In this document: in pieces, positions 31,067 through 43,400 of the stretch | Layout of the letters: every line of letters starts with the position of its first letter | How positions within the stretch are numbered: position 1 is the stretch's first letter | From: Limnephilus marmoratus | Taxonomy: Eukaryota; Arthropoda; Insecta; Trichoptera; Limnephilidae | DNA length: 64,000 nt | Assembly (NCBI GenBank): GCA_917880885.1 | Contig: OU862919.1 | Span: 53,605,058 to 53,669,057 of the forward strand | Direction: 5' to 3' | The notes under the pieces: generated by a model | The model's database searches: none | What the model saw: the letters and a program-made list of their open reading frames with translations, nothing else | What the model was told of the DNA's origin: nothing | Position numbers and translations under genes: made by a program

Positions 31067-33319
31067 AATGATTATTTAAATACATATCCGTAAAAACATA
31101 ATATTAAAATATTTTTTCAACCTCGGAAAATATAATCCCGTTCGAAGTTTTTTTTATCAATCAAAACGCGTGAGGAGTTCGTAAAGAACACAGAAGAAAT
31201 ACACCGATGCGACTGAATCCTTTTTTGTCTTTCCTTGTTCACATTTTTCTGTTTTTTTCGTTCTTCCCACAGTACGTAACGATTCAAATTGTCTGGTAAA
31301 AGAAGATTATTATATTATTATTTCAGGCGTTTATTTTTTCCTCCAATTCTTTGATAAGAGATGATCTAACAATGTTCTGAATGAACTCAATGAACGGAGT
31401 ATCACTGGACACAGATAAGGAGACGTAAACAGAAATTTGATATTAATATGTTAATTGGAAGCCGGATAAAAGGAAATAATCAGAAAAACCGCGATTATTT
31501 ATATTATTGTAAGTACTTAACAATTTAAAAAAAAATCGTTGTCAAATTTCAACGACCGTTAATAAATGTCGCACAAAAATAACTCAATTTTACAATAGGC
31601 CACTTGCATCACATTTAAAAAAAATCCGGTTTAGGCAAATATACTCAGACATTCCATTTTTTTAATCCAATTTTTGAAACCCTGGCGATGTTTTGAAACT
31701 TTCAATCCGAAAAATCGGACCAATTGTTATTAACCGGAAAGACGGGACATAATTTCATGGGTGCGAAAAAATAATATTATATAGCAGAAAATAATTTTAA
31801 ACATATATTATTCGACGTATTCTACACGAATAGCAGAGGAGAATAACGAGATTTAACTAAAAATATTACATCCATTGACGTATGATATCTGATCGAAGAT
31901 TACATCTCATAAATATTTTTCCTTGATCGAACTTATTGATCATTAATCATTAAGATGTTCAACGTCCTCTTTGGCCTCCTGTGTGAAAGTAATGTAAAAA
32001 AGGGATAATTTTGATTCTTTTTGTATGTTGCACATGCCAGAGACCTAATGAAAAAATAAAGTTTTCGAGCTCGACCGATCTCCGGCTCTTTTTCAAAAAT
32101 CCAAAAAACCATAATTATTCTTATCTTTCGTTGTAACATTGTCATGAACTGGCCATTCAACGCCATTTTGTTACATTGACAATTAAACCGTTTTCGTTAA
32201 ACACCTATTCTATGCCCGTTTCAGCATTCTATGTATCATTCTATGTTTCAGCATCCGTTTCAGCTTCTCCTGCTAGTCACAATTTGTTTGACTAAGAATC
32301 GGCTTGTAACGGGACCTTTCGACGGTCAAAAAACCAAATGACGCTTAACCACTCCGACCCCTAAGCGTGTTTACACGACAATATAACCATAGCAGTCAAG
32401 TACAATAAGCTTGCTTGTCAAGCTAACGCGTGTGTTCCCACAGAAATCGTTATAACTCCGTTATTACTCTAGTGACAACCCTAAAACAATAATCCATATT
32501 AAATCAAGATACACATCTCTTTTCAAAGTTGTCCATAGAAATACATAAATAACACTTATTTTGTAGAAACAGTTTTCACCCGCCAAATGGTCTACGCGCC
32601 GTTAGACATTCTTAATTTTTTATTAAATATTCTTGTATGAAATGGTAAAAAAGATAGGTGACGAAATTGTTTATAATATATATTTATATGATGGAATAAG
32701 TGTTTTTTTTTACATAATCCGTGATTTTAGTACCGTTTTCACATTAAAACATCAAATGAGTCATTTTTACCTTTTTAATGTTTGCATTCTATATTTTAGT
32801 ATTTACAAATGTTAATAGTTATTTATAATAATACAATTTGAAAGCTTGTTTCATAACCTTTTAAAAACAGTTATTAGTATTCGGCTACGTTTAGAAAGAT
32901 TTCATTTATAGAGCTTTAATTGCGAAGCGGAAATAAATAATTCGTTTAAGATAAAAAAAATTGCAAAATAGCAAAATACCTGAGTGGTAAATGGCCATTT
33001 GATGACAACGTTACATTTGGATTTCTGAAAAGCAGCCAACAACTTGTACCAAAAACGAAAATGCTAATTTTCGTAGGAAATGAATTTCAATGAATCAAAA
33101 TAAATTATTATTGTAGAAAGCAATCCCTTTGTGGTTTGACATATTTAATAAAATAAAATACTCTGCTATTATTATTTAACCCAGAATTAGCAACCTTAAC
33201 GATTTTTTGGGACGTATAAAGTAACTGCGCTCCCAACTAACAAGACGAATGGGTACCTTATGAAACTTTCGCCATTTGCTACATCTGACACATGAGACTA
33301 TTTTTTTACGCGAGCAATC
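31067..33319. other. Intergenic, no recognisable gene
   Basis: 2.2 kb of AT-rich DNA. Frames of 60-77 codons (31933-32166 and 32633-32815) have no domain I recognise. Confidence 0.4.
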
Positions 33320-33575
33320 TGGGTAAGCCGGGTTCAAGCCACCCGCAACCCCGGGTAAAACCTCTCCCAAAATCTCACATATTGTGCTGTCAAAAACCGT
33401 ATGAAAAATCTCCTTACCACAAATCACGTCTAAGTCGTACAGAGTAACGAAAGGGTTGACGTCAAACACTATGCCTGTGTAAAACGCCGATTTCTGTACC
33501 AGAATTTCACCCTTGCCGTTAAAAACATCGACAAATTGCTCCGGAATCTTGAAGCGGAATGTAGGCTTTATTGTT
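33320..33575 (-). pseudogene. CYP4 exon 4 relic, 3' part
   Basis: Minus strand 33575-33418 reads as the end of CYP4 exon 4: [19 protein letters not shown], then FVTLYDLDVIC and a splice donor GTAAGG at 33417. The next ~95 bp (33417-33322) match intron 4 of gene A (49632-49536), so genomic DNA was duplicated, not cDNA. The upstream part of the exon is at 39205-39235, split off by a LINE. Compared with gene A the exon lacks 7 bp near the break, a frameshift. No other exons of this copy were found. Confidence 0.8.
33563..33575. repeat. LINE target-site duplication, left (AGGCTTTATTGTT)
   Basis: Matches 39205-39217. Inside the decayed CYP4 exon. Confidence 0.85.
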
Positions 33576-33666
33576 TTTTTTTTTTTTTTTTCAATTATTT
33601 CTGGCTTTCACCCTTCAAGGGTGTTCTAGGCCATCATTTATAATTACAGAGAAAGGAAAGGTGAAT

Positions 33667-36600
33667 TTATATATTAATTTTATTTAAATGTGCAAATTTC
33701 AGAATTTTATGGAAGATTGGAGTAGAGTTCAGACTTAGAAGAGATGAGATGTTGAATGGAGGAGAGGCAATTTTTGATAACGCTTGATAGAAGAGAGGAT
33801 ATTTATTTAGAGAGGGACAATCAAAAAATATGTGATCTAAAGTTCCCACATCTAGACCACAGAACATACAATCTGGGGAGTCAAGCACATGAATTTTATA
33901 AAGGTGAGAAGGAACGGAACAATGTCCGATTCTCATACGAATAAGTAAGGAGATTTCTTTTTTGGAAAAATGGGGGAATTTTTGAAACCACGGTTTTGAT
34001 GGGATAGTCCTTTGTATTGAGGCGTAGCGGGCACCCTTGGATTGACTAGCAATGTTCCAATACTCTGTCCAATCATTGCGGGATCTATCTTTGATGATGG
34101 AAAAAATATCAGACAGGGGAATATGGTTTACGAGGGTAACGGTAGGGTTAGACGCTCCTTGTTTTGCCAAGGAATCAGCAATATCGTTACCCACTATGCC
34201 AACATGTCCAGGAATCCAAATCAGAGTGACAGTTTTTCCAGAGCTTTGAATGGAGGTTATTAATACTCGAATAAGACATACAAAGTGATCATCAGGATGA
34301 AGAAGAGGACTTGTTTTAAGTTTTTGGAGGGAACTGAGAGAGTCAGAGAGAACAAGAGAATGTTCAAAATTATTTTTTATTATATATTTGAGAGATTCAA
34401 TAATCGCAATGCACTCGGCAGAAAATATTGAAAATTGGTTTGAAATTGAATAAAATATTCTTTCATTAGAATTATTGTGGTAAACGTTAATACCAATACC
34501 ACAGTTAGGAGAGTCCGGAGATTTGGAGCCATCAGTAAATAAAAGAGAAGAGTTGGGCCATTTAGAAGAAATAATGTCATTGAACATATTATTGACAGTA
34601 CGGGCTGGGAGATTGGAATGACTTTTAAGGATGCCGATCCCTTCTAAAATCGTTGGGGATAGGGTGACGTGACTATATTTTAATTTGTACAAAGGAAGAA
34701 GATCATTTTTGATAATTTGAAGCTCTGAGAGAGAGCGAAAATTTTTACAGATGGCAGGGAGAGGTTTAGTTCGAGCTCTGATTGTAGATGAATGTGTTGA
34801 GTCGTTGAACAACGAGACTCTGGGAATAATCTGATGACTTTTAGAATTTAAACATTTAAGAACAAATTTGTCAGCAAATAATTGACGCCTTAAATAAAGA
34901 GGAGGATCAGAACATTCTACTTGAAGGGAATTGATGGGCGACGATTGCATCGCGCCAGTTATTATTCGCAATGACTTAGATTGAATTTTGTCTAATTTAC
35001 TGAGTGCATTTTTGGATGCAGTACTAAAAAGTGGGCAGGCATAGTCGAGATGACTTCGAATAAGTGCATTGTAGAGCAACTTAATGCAGATAGGATGAGC
35101 ACCCCACCAAACGCCAGTCAATGATCTGATAATATTTAAATTTTTTTCACATTTAGTAACTATATTATTAATGTGGGAAGACCATTTAAGTTTCCTATCA
35201 AATGTTACTCCCAAAAATTTTACTTCGGAAGCATTGGGGATTGGAGAGTTTTTAAATAAAATTTGAACAGGGGGGTTATTATGACGATTTGAGAAGGTAA
35301 CACACTGACTCTTTTGTACTGAAAGTTCAAGACCATTTAAAGTAAGCCATGTGCAAAGGGCATCCATGGCTTCATTAAGATATTTGACGGCGGATGGAAT
35401 GATTTTGGATGATAAGAAGAAAGCTATGTCATCTGCGAACTCAACAACTTTTACTTGAGGGGGAATGGTGACATGCATATCGTGTGTGTATATATTATAC
35501 AGTAAGGGGGATAATACATCGCCTTGGGGTAAACCCTTCCAAATTGACCTACACTGAGGAGTAACATCTGGTAGCTCAATGAAAATTTTCCTATCGAGAA
35601 AAAGATTAATAATAGATTGGACAAACATGAGGGGTAAGCCAAGGCCTAAAAGTTTTTTTTTAAGAATTGGGATGGAAACATTGTCAAAGGCGCCTTCTAT
35701 GTCTATAAAGACTGCAAGACATACTTCTTTGTTAGAAATGGATAAATTAATATCAGTGCTGATGATGGCGAGGTTATCTTGTGTAGATTTCTTTTTCCTA
35801 AATCCAAATTGGGATGGAGAGAGAAGATGATTACTCTCGACAAAAAATTCTAACCGGTTTTTAATTAATTTTTCATAAATTTTACTAAGGGTGGATGAAA
35901 GAGCAATTGGCCTATAGTTGGATCCAGAATTGGGTGATTTGTTTAATTTTAGAATTGGGATGATTATTTGAGAACTCCAGTCATCAGGTATTATGCCAGT
36001 CTGGAAGATTTTATTTAAGATGCTTAAAAAGTGATTTAGAACATTATCATTACTATTTTTGATAATGCTATAAGGTATACCATCTCTGCCTGGAGATGAG
36101 TCCTTGACTGTTGATAAACAATTTTTTAATTCAATTAAAGTGAATGGAGAGTCAAGCCAATGATCAGACATAGGAGTGTTGTGGATTGGAGTTATTTCAT
36201 CTAAGTTAGGTACAGAAGGGGGGGCAATTTTGTCCAAGAACTCGTCTATCCATTTAGAATGAGAAGCTCGAGGAGATGTTGGACTGAAGGGGGATCGAAA
36301 TCTTCGAATCATAGACCAAACTTCCGAAATTGGAGTGTTCGGAGATACTGAACTGCAGAAGTTGTACCACCCGGATTTTTTTTTTGACCTCAATACCCTT
36401 TTGGCATTGGCTTCGGCATTTTTGTATATGAGATAGTTCTCCATAGTCATATTGTGACGATAGGAAAGAGATTTAGCTTTCCGAATTCTCACTACTTTGG
36501 AACATTCCTCATCCCACCAGGGAGATGGAGGGAATTTTTTGAGAGATTTGGTTTTAGGGGGAGGATTTGATTTATTGATTGCAGTTACGAGCATTGATTT

Positions 36601-36703
36601 GAAGTTATCGTAGTGATCTTTGACAGATAATGTATCGGTATAGGATAAATTTTGTATAAACTTATCCATATGTGAGTTAAATTCGTGAGAGAGATGAGAG
36701 TGA
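33667..36703 (-). pseudogene. LINE ORF2, RT and RNase H part
   Basis: Minus frame of ~1000 codons. RT motifs: SSPGRDGIPYSIIKN, NYRPIALSSTLSKIYEKLI, PSQFGFRKKKSTQDNL, FIDIEGAFDNV, LPQGDVLSPLLYN, VEFADDIAFF. RNase H follows with its acidic residues in LLFTDGSKSP, FSAECIAIIE, LVLSDSLSSL and WIPGHVGIVGNDIADSLAKQ. A cysteine/histidine motif near the end (CMFCGLD...LDHIFFDC) is usual in these proteins. The ATG at 36669 is internal to the original protein. The frame is separated from the endonuclease part by a 184-bp tandem duplication, which shifts the frame by one base. Confidence 0.9.
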
Positions 36704-36870
36704 GGGAGATGGAGGGAATTTTTTGAGAGATTTGGTTTTAGGGGGAGGATTTGATTTATTGATTGCAGTTACGAGCATTGATTTGAAGTTATCGTAGTGA
36801 TCTTTGACAGATAATGTATCGGTATAGGATAAATTTTGTATAAACTTATCCATATGTGAGTTAAATTCGT
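36520..36870. repeat. 167-bp duplication with 17-bp filler inside ORF2
   Basis: 36520-36686 is repeated at 36704-36870, offset 184 bp. The two are separated by the 17-bp GAGAGAGATGAGAGTGA. Copies look identical. 184 is not a multiple of three, so this single event splits ORF2. Confidence 0.9.
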
Positions 36871-37591
36871 CCCATTTGGTGTGTTTTGTTTTAATCTTTG
36901 TCGAAATATGGGCCTTGTCTGAATGGAAAGAAGTTTGATAAGTGATGGTGATCGGGAAATGATCACTGGAGCAGGGGTCGGGGGACACCACCCACGAGGA
37001 GAGAGGTGCCAGATTAATAGAGCATATGGAGAGATCCACTGCACTGGGGTTTGTGTTGGGGCGAGAGATTCTAGTAGGAGATCCGTCATTCAAAAGAAAA
37101 AGGTTGGATTCATCTAGGAAATCCATCACACTTCGACCGTCTCGATCACAGAAAGCAGAACCCCAGACGGGGGAATGGGCATTAAAATCACCCAATAAAT
37201 AGAAAGGAGGGCTTAGTTGACGGACAATTTGCAACCACGCTTGTTTATTGAAGTGCGATGTTGGGGGAAGATAGATAGAAACAAAGGAAGTGTCCTTTAT
37301 TTTAGCTGCAACCATTTGAAAGTCAGCATTGGGGGGTTTGATATTATTTATTGGGAAAAACGGAAGGGATTTTTTAATAAAAAGGGCAGCACCACCGCCC
37401 GTACCTTCCGGGCGATCATCGCGGAGACAGGAGTACCCTCCCACATTAAAGTGGGTGGATGGAGTAAACCATGTCTCCGAGACAGCAGCCACAGAAACAA
37501 GGTTTGAATTTAATAGGTTAAGAAGGTTTGATTTGTTAGAAATAGCACTGCGGCTATTCCACTGAAGAATTCTGACATCTTGAAGAGCCAT
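36704..37591 (-). pseudogene. LINE ORF2, endonuclease part
   Basis: AP-endonuclease domain starting MALQDVRILQWNSRSAISNK. Catalytic motifs: SETWF, GDFNAHSPVWG, DLSICS and SDHFPITI. It reads through the second duplication copy and then leaves frame, ending at 36677. The ATG at 37591 overlaps the end of ORF1 by 38 bp, in another frame, as is common for LINE ORF1/ORF2 junctions. Confidence 0.9.
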
Positions 37592-38978
37592 TTTGAATAA
37601 ATGATTTTAATGTGGAAATAATAGAAGCAGCGTTGGACGGTAGATTAGTTTGAGAAGAAATTAGGTCAATTAGAAGCATAATAAGAGTTTGAATAAATGA
37701 AGAATTATCTTGGGAGAGTTGTTCAGAAAGCTTTTGATAGTTTGTTGAAGATGAATTATAATTGTTTGCGCACCCATTTGTGGCGTGTGAAAGAGGAGAA
37801 CCATTGGGATTTAAGAGAAGTGAGTTGTGTTGTTGCTGATCGTATCCACGAGCCTGTTTAGAGATAGGGTTTTTGTATGTGAATTTTGTTGAACGGGAAG
37901 ATGTTGAGGAGGTGGCGAGAGGGTTGGATGAAGAGTTACTGGCTAAAACCTCGGAAAATGATTTTTTGACAGGCGGGAATAATTTAGAAGCCTGCAGAAA
38001 AGACAAGTTCTCAGAGGCCATAGAAATTTTTATATTTTTTTGGCGAGATTGTTCGGGGCAAGAAGAGTTAATGGCGGAATGAGCGCCTAAGCAGTTAAAA
38101 CATTTAGGTGAAGAGAGAGAAGAACATTGGTCAGCCGAGTGGTTTTCTCCACATTTGAAACATCTGGGAGGGGATCTGCATGCAGCTTTGGTATGACCAA
38201 AACGGCAGCAGTTGAAACATTGAGTGGTGGGATAAGTGTACATTTCAACTGGTAAGGAGTTGAAAAATAAATAAATATGGGAGGGAAGAGATTGTCCTTC
38301 GAATGTGATGACGACAGATTGGGAGGGCTTCCAGGAAACGATGCCCTCAGAGGTGTCCTTATAATTTAGCCTCCTGGCTTTTATGGGATTGCCGATATGT
38401 TGGGGGGTTGAAAGTGAGGATAGGATTTCTGGAATGGACAGATCGGTCGAGATACCCCTGACCAGGCCCATTCGAGTGACATTGAAAGTTGGGATGTACG
38501 CCTTGAATTTAGAATTAGATGAAATAAATATATTTTTGATAAAGTTGTTGGCGGCTGAACCTGACAGGAATTCAACAGAGATTCGGAAGCGACCCTCGGC
38601 TTTAACACCTCCAGGTTTAATCGAAAGGTTCTTGTTATTTGAAAGAAATTTACCAAATTCAAGAGGATGGATGGTTTTACCTTGTTCAGTTTTTTGCGCA
38701 TATACAATGTAGGGGCCACGGGAATGAGTAGAGTAAAAGATTGTTGGAGGAGGTTGAGGAAGAGCTGGAGGGGACTGAGAAGACAAAGGTGAATCATGTT
38801 TTTTTGGGGAAAGGGGACTAAATTTTCTTTTTTTAATTGAGGTTAGGATGACAGATTCATTGTCTGAAATGTTTGAATGTTCTGAAAAGTCTATTTTATC
38901 TGAAATGTCTCCATCTGGAGGGTCAGGAGGGGGATCTGGGGGCTTTGTAAGGGGTACAGGAGGGAAATCCTCCTCCAT
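37554..38978 (-). CDS. LINE ORF1 (Gag-like) with three zinc knuckles
   Basis: An intact 474-residue frame. The N terminus is proline- and acid-rich (MEEDFPPVPLTKPPDPPPD). A central RRM-like region follows, then three CCHC-type knuckles in a row: CFNCCRFGHTKAAC, CFKCGENHSADQC and CFNCLGAHSAINSSC. The C-terminal tail is Ser/Asn-rich. The protein coats the element RNA. It lies directly upstream of ORF2 and overlaps its start. No defects seen. Confidence 0.9.
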   Translation of the reverse strand: MEEDFPPVPLTKPPDPPPDPPDGDISDKIDFSEHSNISDNESVILTSIKKRKFSPLSPKKHDSPLSSQSPPALPQPPPTIFYSTHSRGPYIVYAQKTEQGKTIHPLEFGKFLSNNKNLSIKPGGVKAEGRFRISVEFLSGSAANNFIKNIFISSNSKFKAYIPTFNVTRMGLVRGISTDLSIPEILSSLSTPQHIGNPIKARRLNYKDTSEGIVSWKPSQSVVITFEGQSLPSHIYLFFNSLPVEMYTYPTTQCFNCCRFGHTKAACRSPPRCFKCGENHSADQCSSLSSPKCFNCLGAHSAINSSCPEQSRQKNIKISMASENLSFLQASKLFPPVKKSFSEVLASNSSSNPLATSSTSSRSTKFTYKNPISKQARGYDQQQHNSLLLNPNGSPLSHATNGCANNYNSSSTNYQKLSEQLSQDNSSFIQTLIMLLIDLISSQTNLPSNAASIISTLKSFIQNGSSRCQNSSVE

Positions 38979-39204
38979 TGTTCAAAAACTTACAGCTTAT
39001 ATAAAAAGAGACAGAAGTAAAAAAATTATATAAATATCTGAAAATGAGCAGCAAGAAGTGACTCCTGGAAGATCAGGGGGGAGAAGATTCCAACACACTA
39101 AACTTTTTACAGCCAAAACACAATAAAAAGATTGGTTTAAGAATATTTTTTGAAAGAGCAAAACAAAAGAACTGATGACAGCCAAATGTTATTGTTGCGA
39201 GTTC

Positions 39205-39235
39205 AGGCTTTATTGTTGGTTGGGCCACTTTGCAA
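39205..39235 (-). pseudogene. CYP4 exon 4 relic, 5' part
   Basis: On minus, an acceptor-like TTTATATTTCCTTTATTCAAG leads into TTGCAAAGTGG, which lines up with AAAAAATGG at the start of exon 4 in gene A (acceptor TTATTTCCTTTCTAG). The exon then runs into the target duplication AGGCTTTATTGTT where the LINE inserted. Confidence 0.6.
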
Positions 39236-39529
39236 CTTGAATAAAGGAAATATAAAACAGGTAAAGACATAACAATTTAAATAAACCATTCAAAATATGG
39301 ACAGCATGAATTTACAAAAGCAGAAAAGTGTTTTTTTTTGTTTTCTGCTAACATATTTTTCTTACTTATCAGGTATCGGTGAGACTTATTGAGGAAGACC
39401 TTTTGATTTTATTTTAATTGATAAACAACTGTGTATATGAAAATCTCACTACATAAAACTTCGCTAACCTAGCCAAAGCGGGTTTTTAACTGTTATACGT
39501 GTACAACATTATTAATAATCTTTATCTTC

Positions 39530-39815
39530 TTTATCTTTACTAAGTATACAATGAAGTCGCTCAAGCTGTACGTGCGCTTAGATCTTTAAAACTACGCAAC
39601 GGATTTTCATACGGTTTTCACCAATAGATATTCACCAGGAAGGTTTTTAGGTACATAGTTTGTCAAGTTTTTGTGTAAATTAGTTGAAATACATAATCTA
39701 TATCTGTCCAAGCGGCAGCGGGCAGCGGGCAGCGTGGTGTGGATTTGATTTAGATGGCGTTGGTTATAAAGGTTTCGTTAGCCACAGCAACGTGTGACCG
39801 GTTCTGCTAGTAACT
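39530..39815 (+). mobile_element. Helitron-like 3' end
   Basis: Contains AACTACGCAACGGATTTTCA, GGTTTTCACCAATAGATA, GGTGTGGATTTGAT and the terminus GCAACGTGTGACCGGTTCTG-CTAGT. Inverse copy at 7640-7975. The text and CTAG end match insect non-autonomous Helitrons by memory only. Confidence 0.5.
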
Positions 39816-40188
39816 TAATAAATCGAATTTCAGAATTGTTCCAAGGTATTTTAAAGTCTTACATATTTATTTATTTATTTTTTATTTTTGTAAATTCAAT
39901 TTTCATCCATACAAGTGTCGGATTTGAATGAAAACTGATATCGCCAGTTTACTTTAAACCTTTGAACTCCCAGGCTTGTGATCTGTGAAAGTATGAAAGG
40001 TGAAAAAGATAAACTGTTCAAGTAAGGTTTTCGGTGTTACAAAATTTTTGATCAATTTTACTAGAAGTAAGGAAACATGGAGCTTACCACGGACACACGT
40101 TCTCTCTCACAACACATTTCTATATAGGTTTATCTCTTCTATGATTAGAGGTTATTTGAATGAAAAAAAAATATGTAAAAAATTACGA

Positions 40189-40194
40189 TTTATT
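40189..40194 (-). terminator. Poly(A) signal AATAAA of CYP4 gene A
   Basis: Minus AATAAA 64 bp after the stop codon. Gene B keeps it at 58342-58347, 66 bp after its stop, in otherwise diverged 3' UTR sequence. Confidence 0.6.
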
Positions 40195-40257
40195 GCAGAA
40201 ATTATTAAAAAAATAATGTAACGTAAAAAATATTCTTAAATAAAATGTCTTCAGTTT

Positions 40258-40433
40258 TCACGACCCAACACTATTTTTATACACCCTCTGTCTCAATTTG
40301 ATTTGCATTCCTGATTTTGATTTGAGAATAATTTCAGGGGCCAGTCTTAGATCCACTCCCGAGCTGTACAGTTCGTAAGATCTGAGAACCTTTGACAGGA
40401 TACTTTTAATCTCAAGAATTGCAAATTTTTGAC
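40258..40433 (-). CDS. CYP4 gene A exon 9 and stop
   Basis: 176 bp completing the L helix: [20 protein letters not shown], then the C-terminal tail ending NSVGS and TGA at 40260-40258. Confidence 0.95.
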
Positions 40434-43400
40434 CTGGAAACAAATTCAAAATATATTAATTTTATCAAACCTTCATCTTTTCGTTAAAATGATTGCAGAA
40501 ATTGTCAATTGACGCCGTTATGGATCGTTTTCAATGTAAAAAATTGCTAAAAAAATAATTATGGTAAACAATTCTCATGTTTTAAAAAAAAAAAAAAAAA
40601 AAAACTAGGGAGTTCCCGGCATGCGTTGCAGTGCCACATTATAAAGAAATTGGTTCTCCCTGCGTGTCCTTTTCCATTCGTCCCGTACCCCTTCCGCCAC
40701 CCCTTCCCCTCCCATGTCCCATTCCCCTCGCGCGTTCCCCTTCCACCTCTCCTGCTTTCATCTCCCCTCTTCCGCGTTCCATGTATTCAGTCCCGGTACA
40801 TTCAGATTTTCAAACAGCTTGCGGGTCACCTATTGCAATTTTTTTTAATATAAATTTTCTTTTTTCTTATATTACAAACATTCGTTTTTGTATATTATAA
40901 GAACAATCAATCAAATTTGGTACCTAACGTAGGTACCTATTTAAAATACTTGATTAGATTCAAAGGGTGGGTTTCTTCATTTACCGAGAATGCTAAATGC
41001 AATGCTAATTGTAAAATTAAACGATCAAAATTTAAAATTTAAACGAAATTTCTATGCATTTAACAGTTCACTTTTACAATTAGCATTGCATTTAGCATTC
41101 TCGGTAAATGAAGAAACCCACCATCAGTATTCGATTTGAGTCATAGGTGAGTACTTCGATTAAATTCATTAATTTAACCATTTTATTCGAAAATTGAACT
41201 TTAATTGATCAATCGATGGTTTGCAAAATGTTATTCTCAGATTGTGACATTTTTGACAGTTTCGTAAGAGTTTTTGTAATTAGATTAAAAACACTTTTCA
41301 GGTGAATTGTCATGTGGTTATAATAATCTAGAAACCTTCGCTAGGGTGGAAAGAAGGTACTTTGAAAGTTTCAAACATTCTCTATCTTTAATACATATAA
41401 CAATACGTAAACAACATACACAAACATACAAGAAAGTAAATATTCATTCATTTTTATATATATAGATTTTATCTTTCTACAAAATATAATTTTCGGTTGT
41501 TTGTTTTTTCGAGTTTGATTAATTTTGATATGTTTCAAAGTCATATTTGGTGACCATTAACGTTCAGTGCAATTTTTAATTTTTGCTATTTTAACTGTCC
41601 TCAAAACGCCAACTGTTGATAGGTAGCTTTGATTAAAAAAAATACTTTTTATCTAGAATTGTTATCAGCTGTTTAGCATATCGGCCAGTTTGTTATGCTT
41701 ATGAGAAGACTTCATCAAAAATTGAAACGTTAAAAAATTGAGGGTTATCGTTTGACTGTTCAAATTCCACTAATTAAAATTTGCACTACATTTTCAAATG
41801 TGATGAAAGTTACAAATAACCCAACCTAAAGTAAGATAATATAATACCGTTCATAGGATCTGCTGATATTTTGAACTCCTAAGTAAGACAGTAAAATAAA
41901 ATAAAATATTCTATCAACACGAAAACTGTGGTACACGTTGGGCAATTATTTTATTTGTTCCATTTTTCCATGTTCCATTTATTCCATTAGTTGTAAATTA
42001 GTCAAAGCTGTTTCAAAGAATGTAATCGGAAGAAACAAAGATATTGAAATATAAGTAGATGTGCTATCTGCTGTTTTTACTATGTGGGTCTGCGCTTCCG
42101 GGTGTCGCCGATATTGTTTACCAATTAACAAATAAACTAAAAGAACAAATAATTAACGAATAAACCAAACGAACGTTAAACTAAATGAACGAATTCTTTC
42201 CTTATTCAAAATATATTGTTAACCAATATTAATGCACATTTTCAAAAAATCAACGAAATGAACAAATTCTTTTTGTATGAAAACTACGCTAATTAGCGCG
42301 TAGTCTGGCGACAGTTGCGCGGACACCATAGCATATCTCTTCTTATTTGAATATCTTTGGGAAGAACATAATTAATCAAAAAGAATACATTTGAAATTAA
42401 AGGAAAAATCTCTCTGCAGAATTTTGCCGATGAAATAAGTTGTTTTATTTATATTATTAGTTATGAATTGAAGGGATTTAAAAAAAATATATATAAAAGG
42501 CAATTTTTTACCAATGCAATTCCTTGGTCCAGCGCTGAAACCAACGTTTAGGAATGGATGTTTGTATTGTAGATTTTCAGGAAGAAATCTCTCAGGCATG
42601 AACGTGTCAGGCTCCGAAAAATACTTAGGATTTCTTCCTAATAGCATCATATGTACTGTAGCGTTGGTTCCTGCAGGAAGAATCTTACCATCTGGAAATA
42701 AAATTAAACAATTATAATATTATGGTTGTGTAACCTTTTGTTGAACTTTTTTTTCAGGTATTTGATTCAATTACATGACAGAAGTATGTAATATAATACA
42801 CCAACATCCCTTTGTAGACTACGATGCTGAATATTTAACCTTTACGAAAGTGGAGTTACATTAAGCTTTGGGATAAGACGAAATTACCTGCTAGTTTTTG
42901 GGACAAGATTTACGTTTATGTAGTTCAAAGTCTAACTTAAGACTTACATCATAATGAAGGCCCTCAGGTTAATTTATTACATAGTTCCTTCGGCAGATAG
43001 GATTTTTGGACGGTATCAAACACAAAAGATCCCCTTTCGCTGTATTCGCTGATTATAAACTAAAAGTTATTATTTTAGGGTTTCAACAACTCAACACAGA
43101 GAGGCAAATCAAAAACATCTGAAAAGAGATATTAAGTCATTAACAGCGATATTGAATAACTAACCCACAAACCTTTCCAATAAATGAAAAAATAATTGGA
43201 TAATTTGTAGAGCACCATTTTCACAAAAATGGTGCTCTACAAATTATCCAATTATTTTTTCATTATTCACAAAAATGGTGCTCTACAAATTATCCAATTA
43301 TTTTTTCATTATTGTTTCGGTGATCGAATCCATTATTGAACAGAAATGAATAGTAACATTATTGAAATTGACTGACTTTAAAGTTAAGTTTGTCGTTTTT

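Larger units (their letters stand above)
33576..39204 (-). mobile_element. I-type LINE, nearly full length
   Basis: A 5.6-kb non-LTR retrotransposon on minus: 5' UTR (39204-38979), ORF1 (38978-37554), ORF2 (37591-33667, broken by an internal duplication), a short 3' UTR and a poly(A) tail (poly(T) at about 33573-33592 on plus). It is flanked by 13-bp duplications. EN-RT-RNase H in ORF2 and zinc knuckles in ORF1 place it near the I group of LINEs. Confidence 0.9.

Noticed and set aside
33667..36669. Stand-alone host RT-RNase H gene of 1000 residues
   Set aside because: It is the 3' part of a LINE ORF2; its apparent start arises from the internal duplication.
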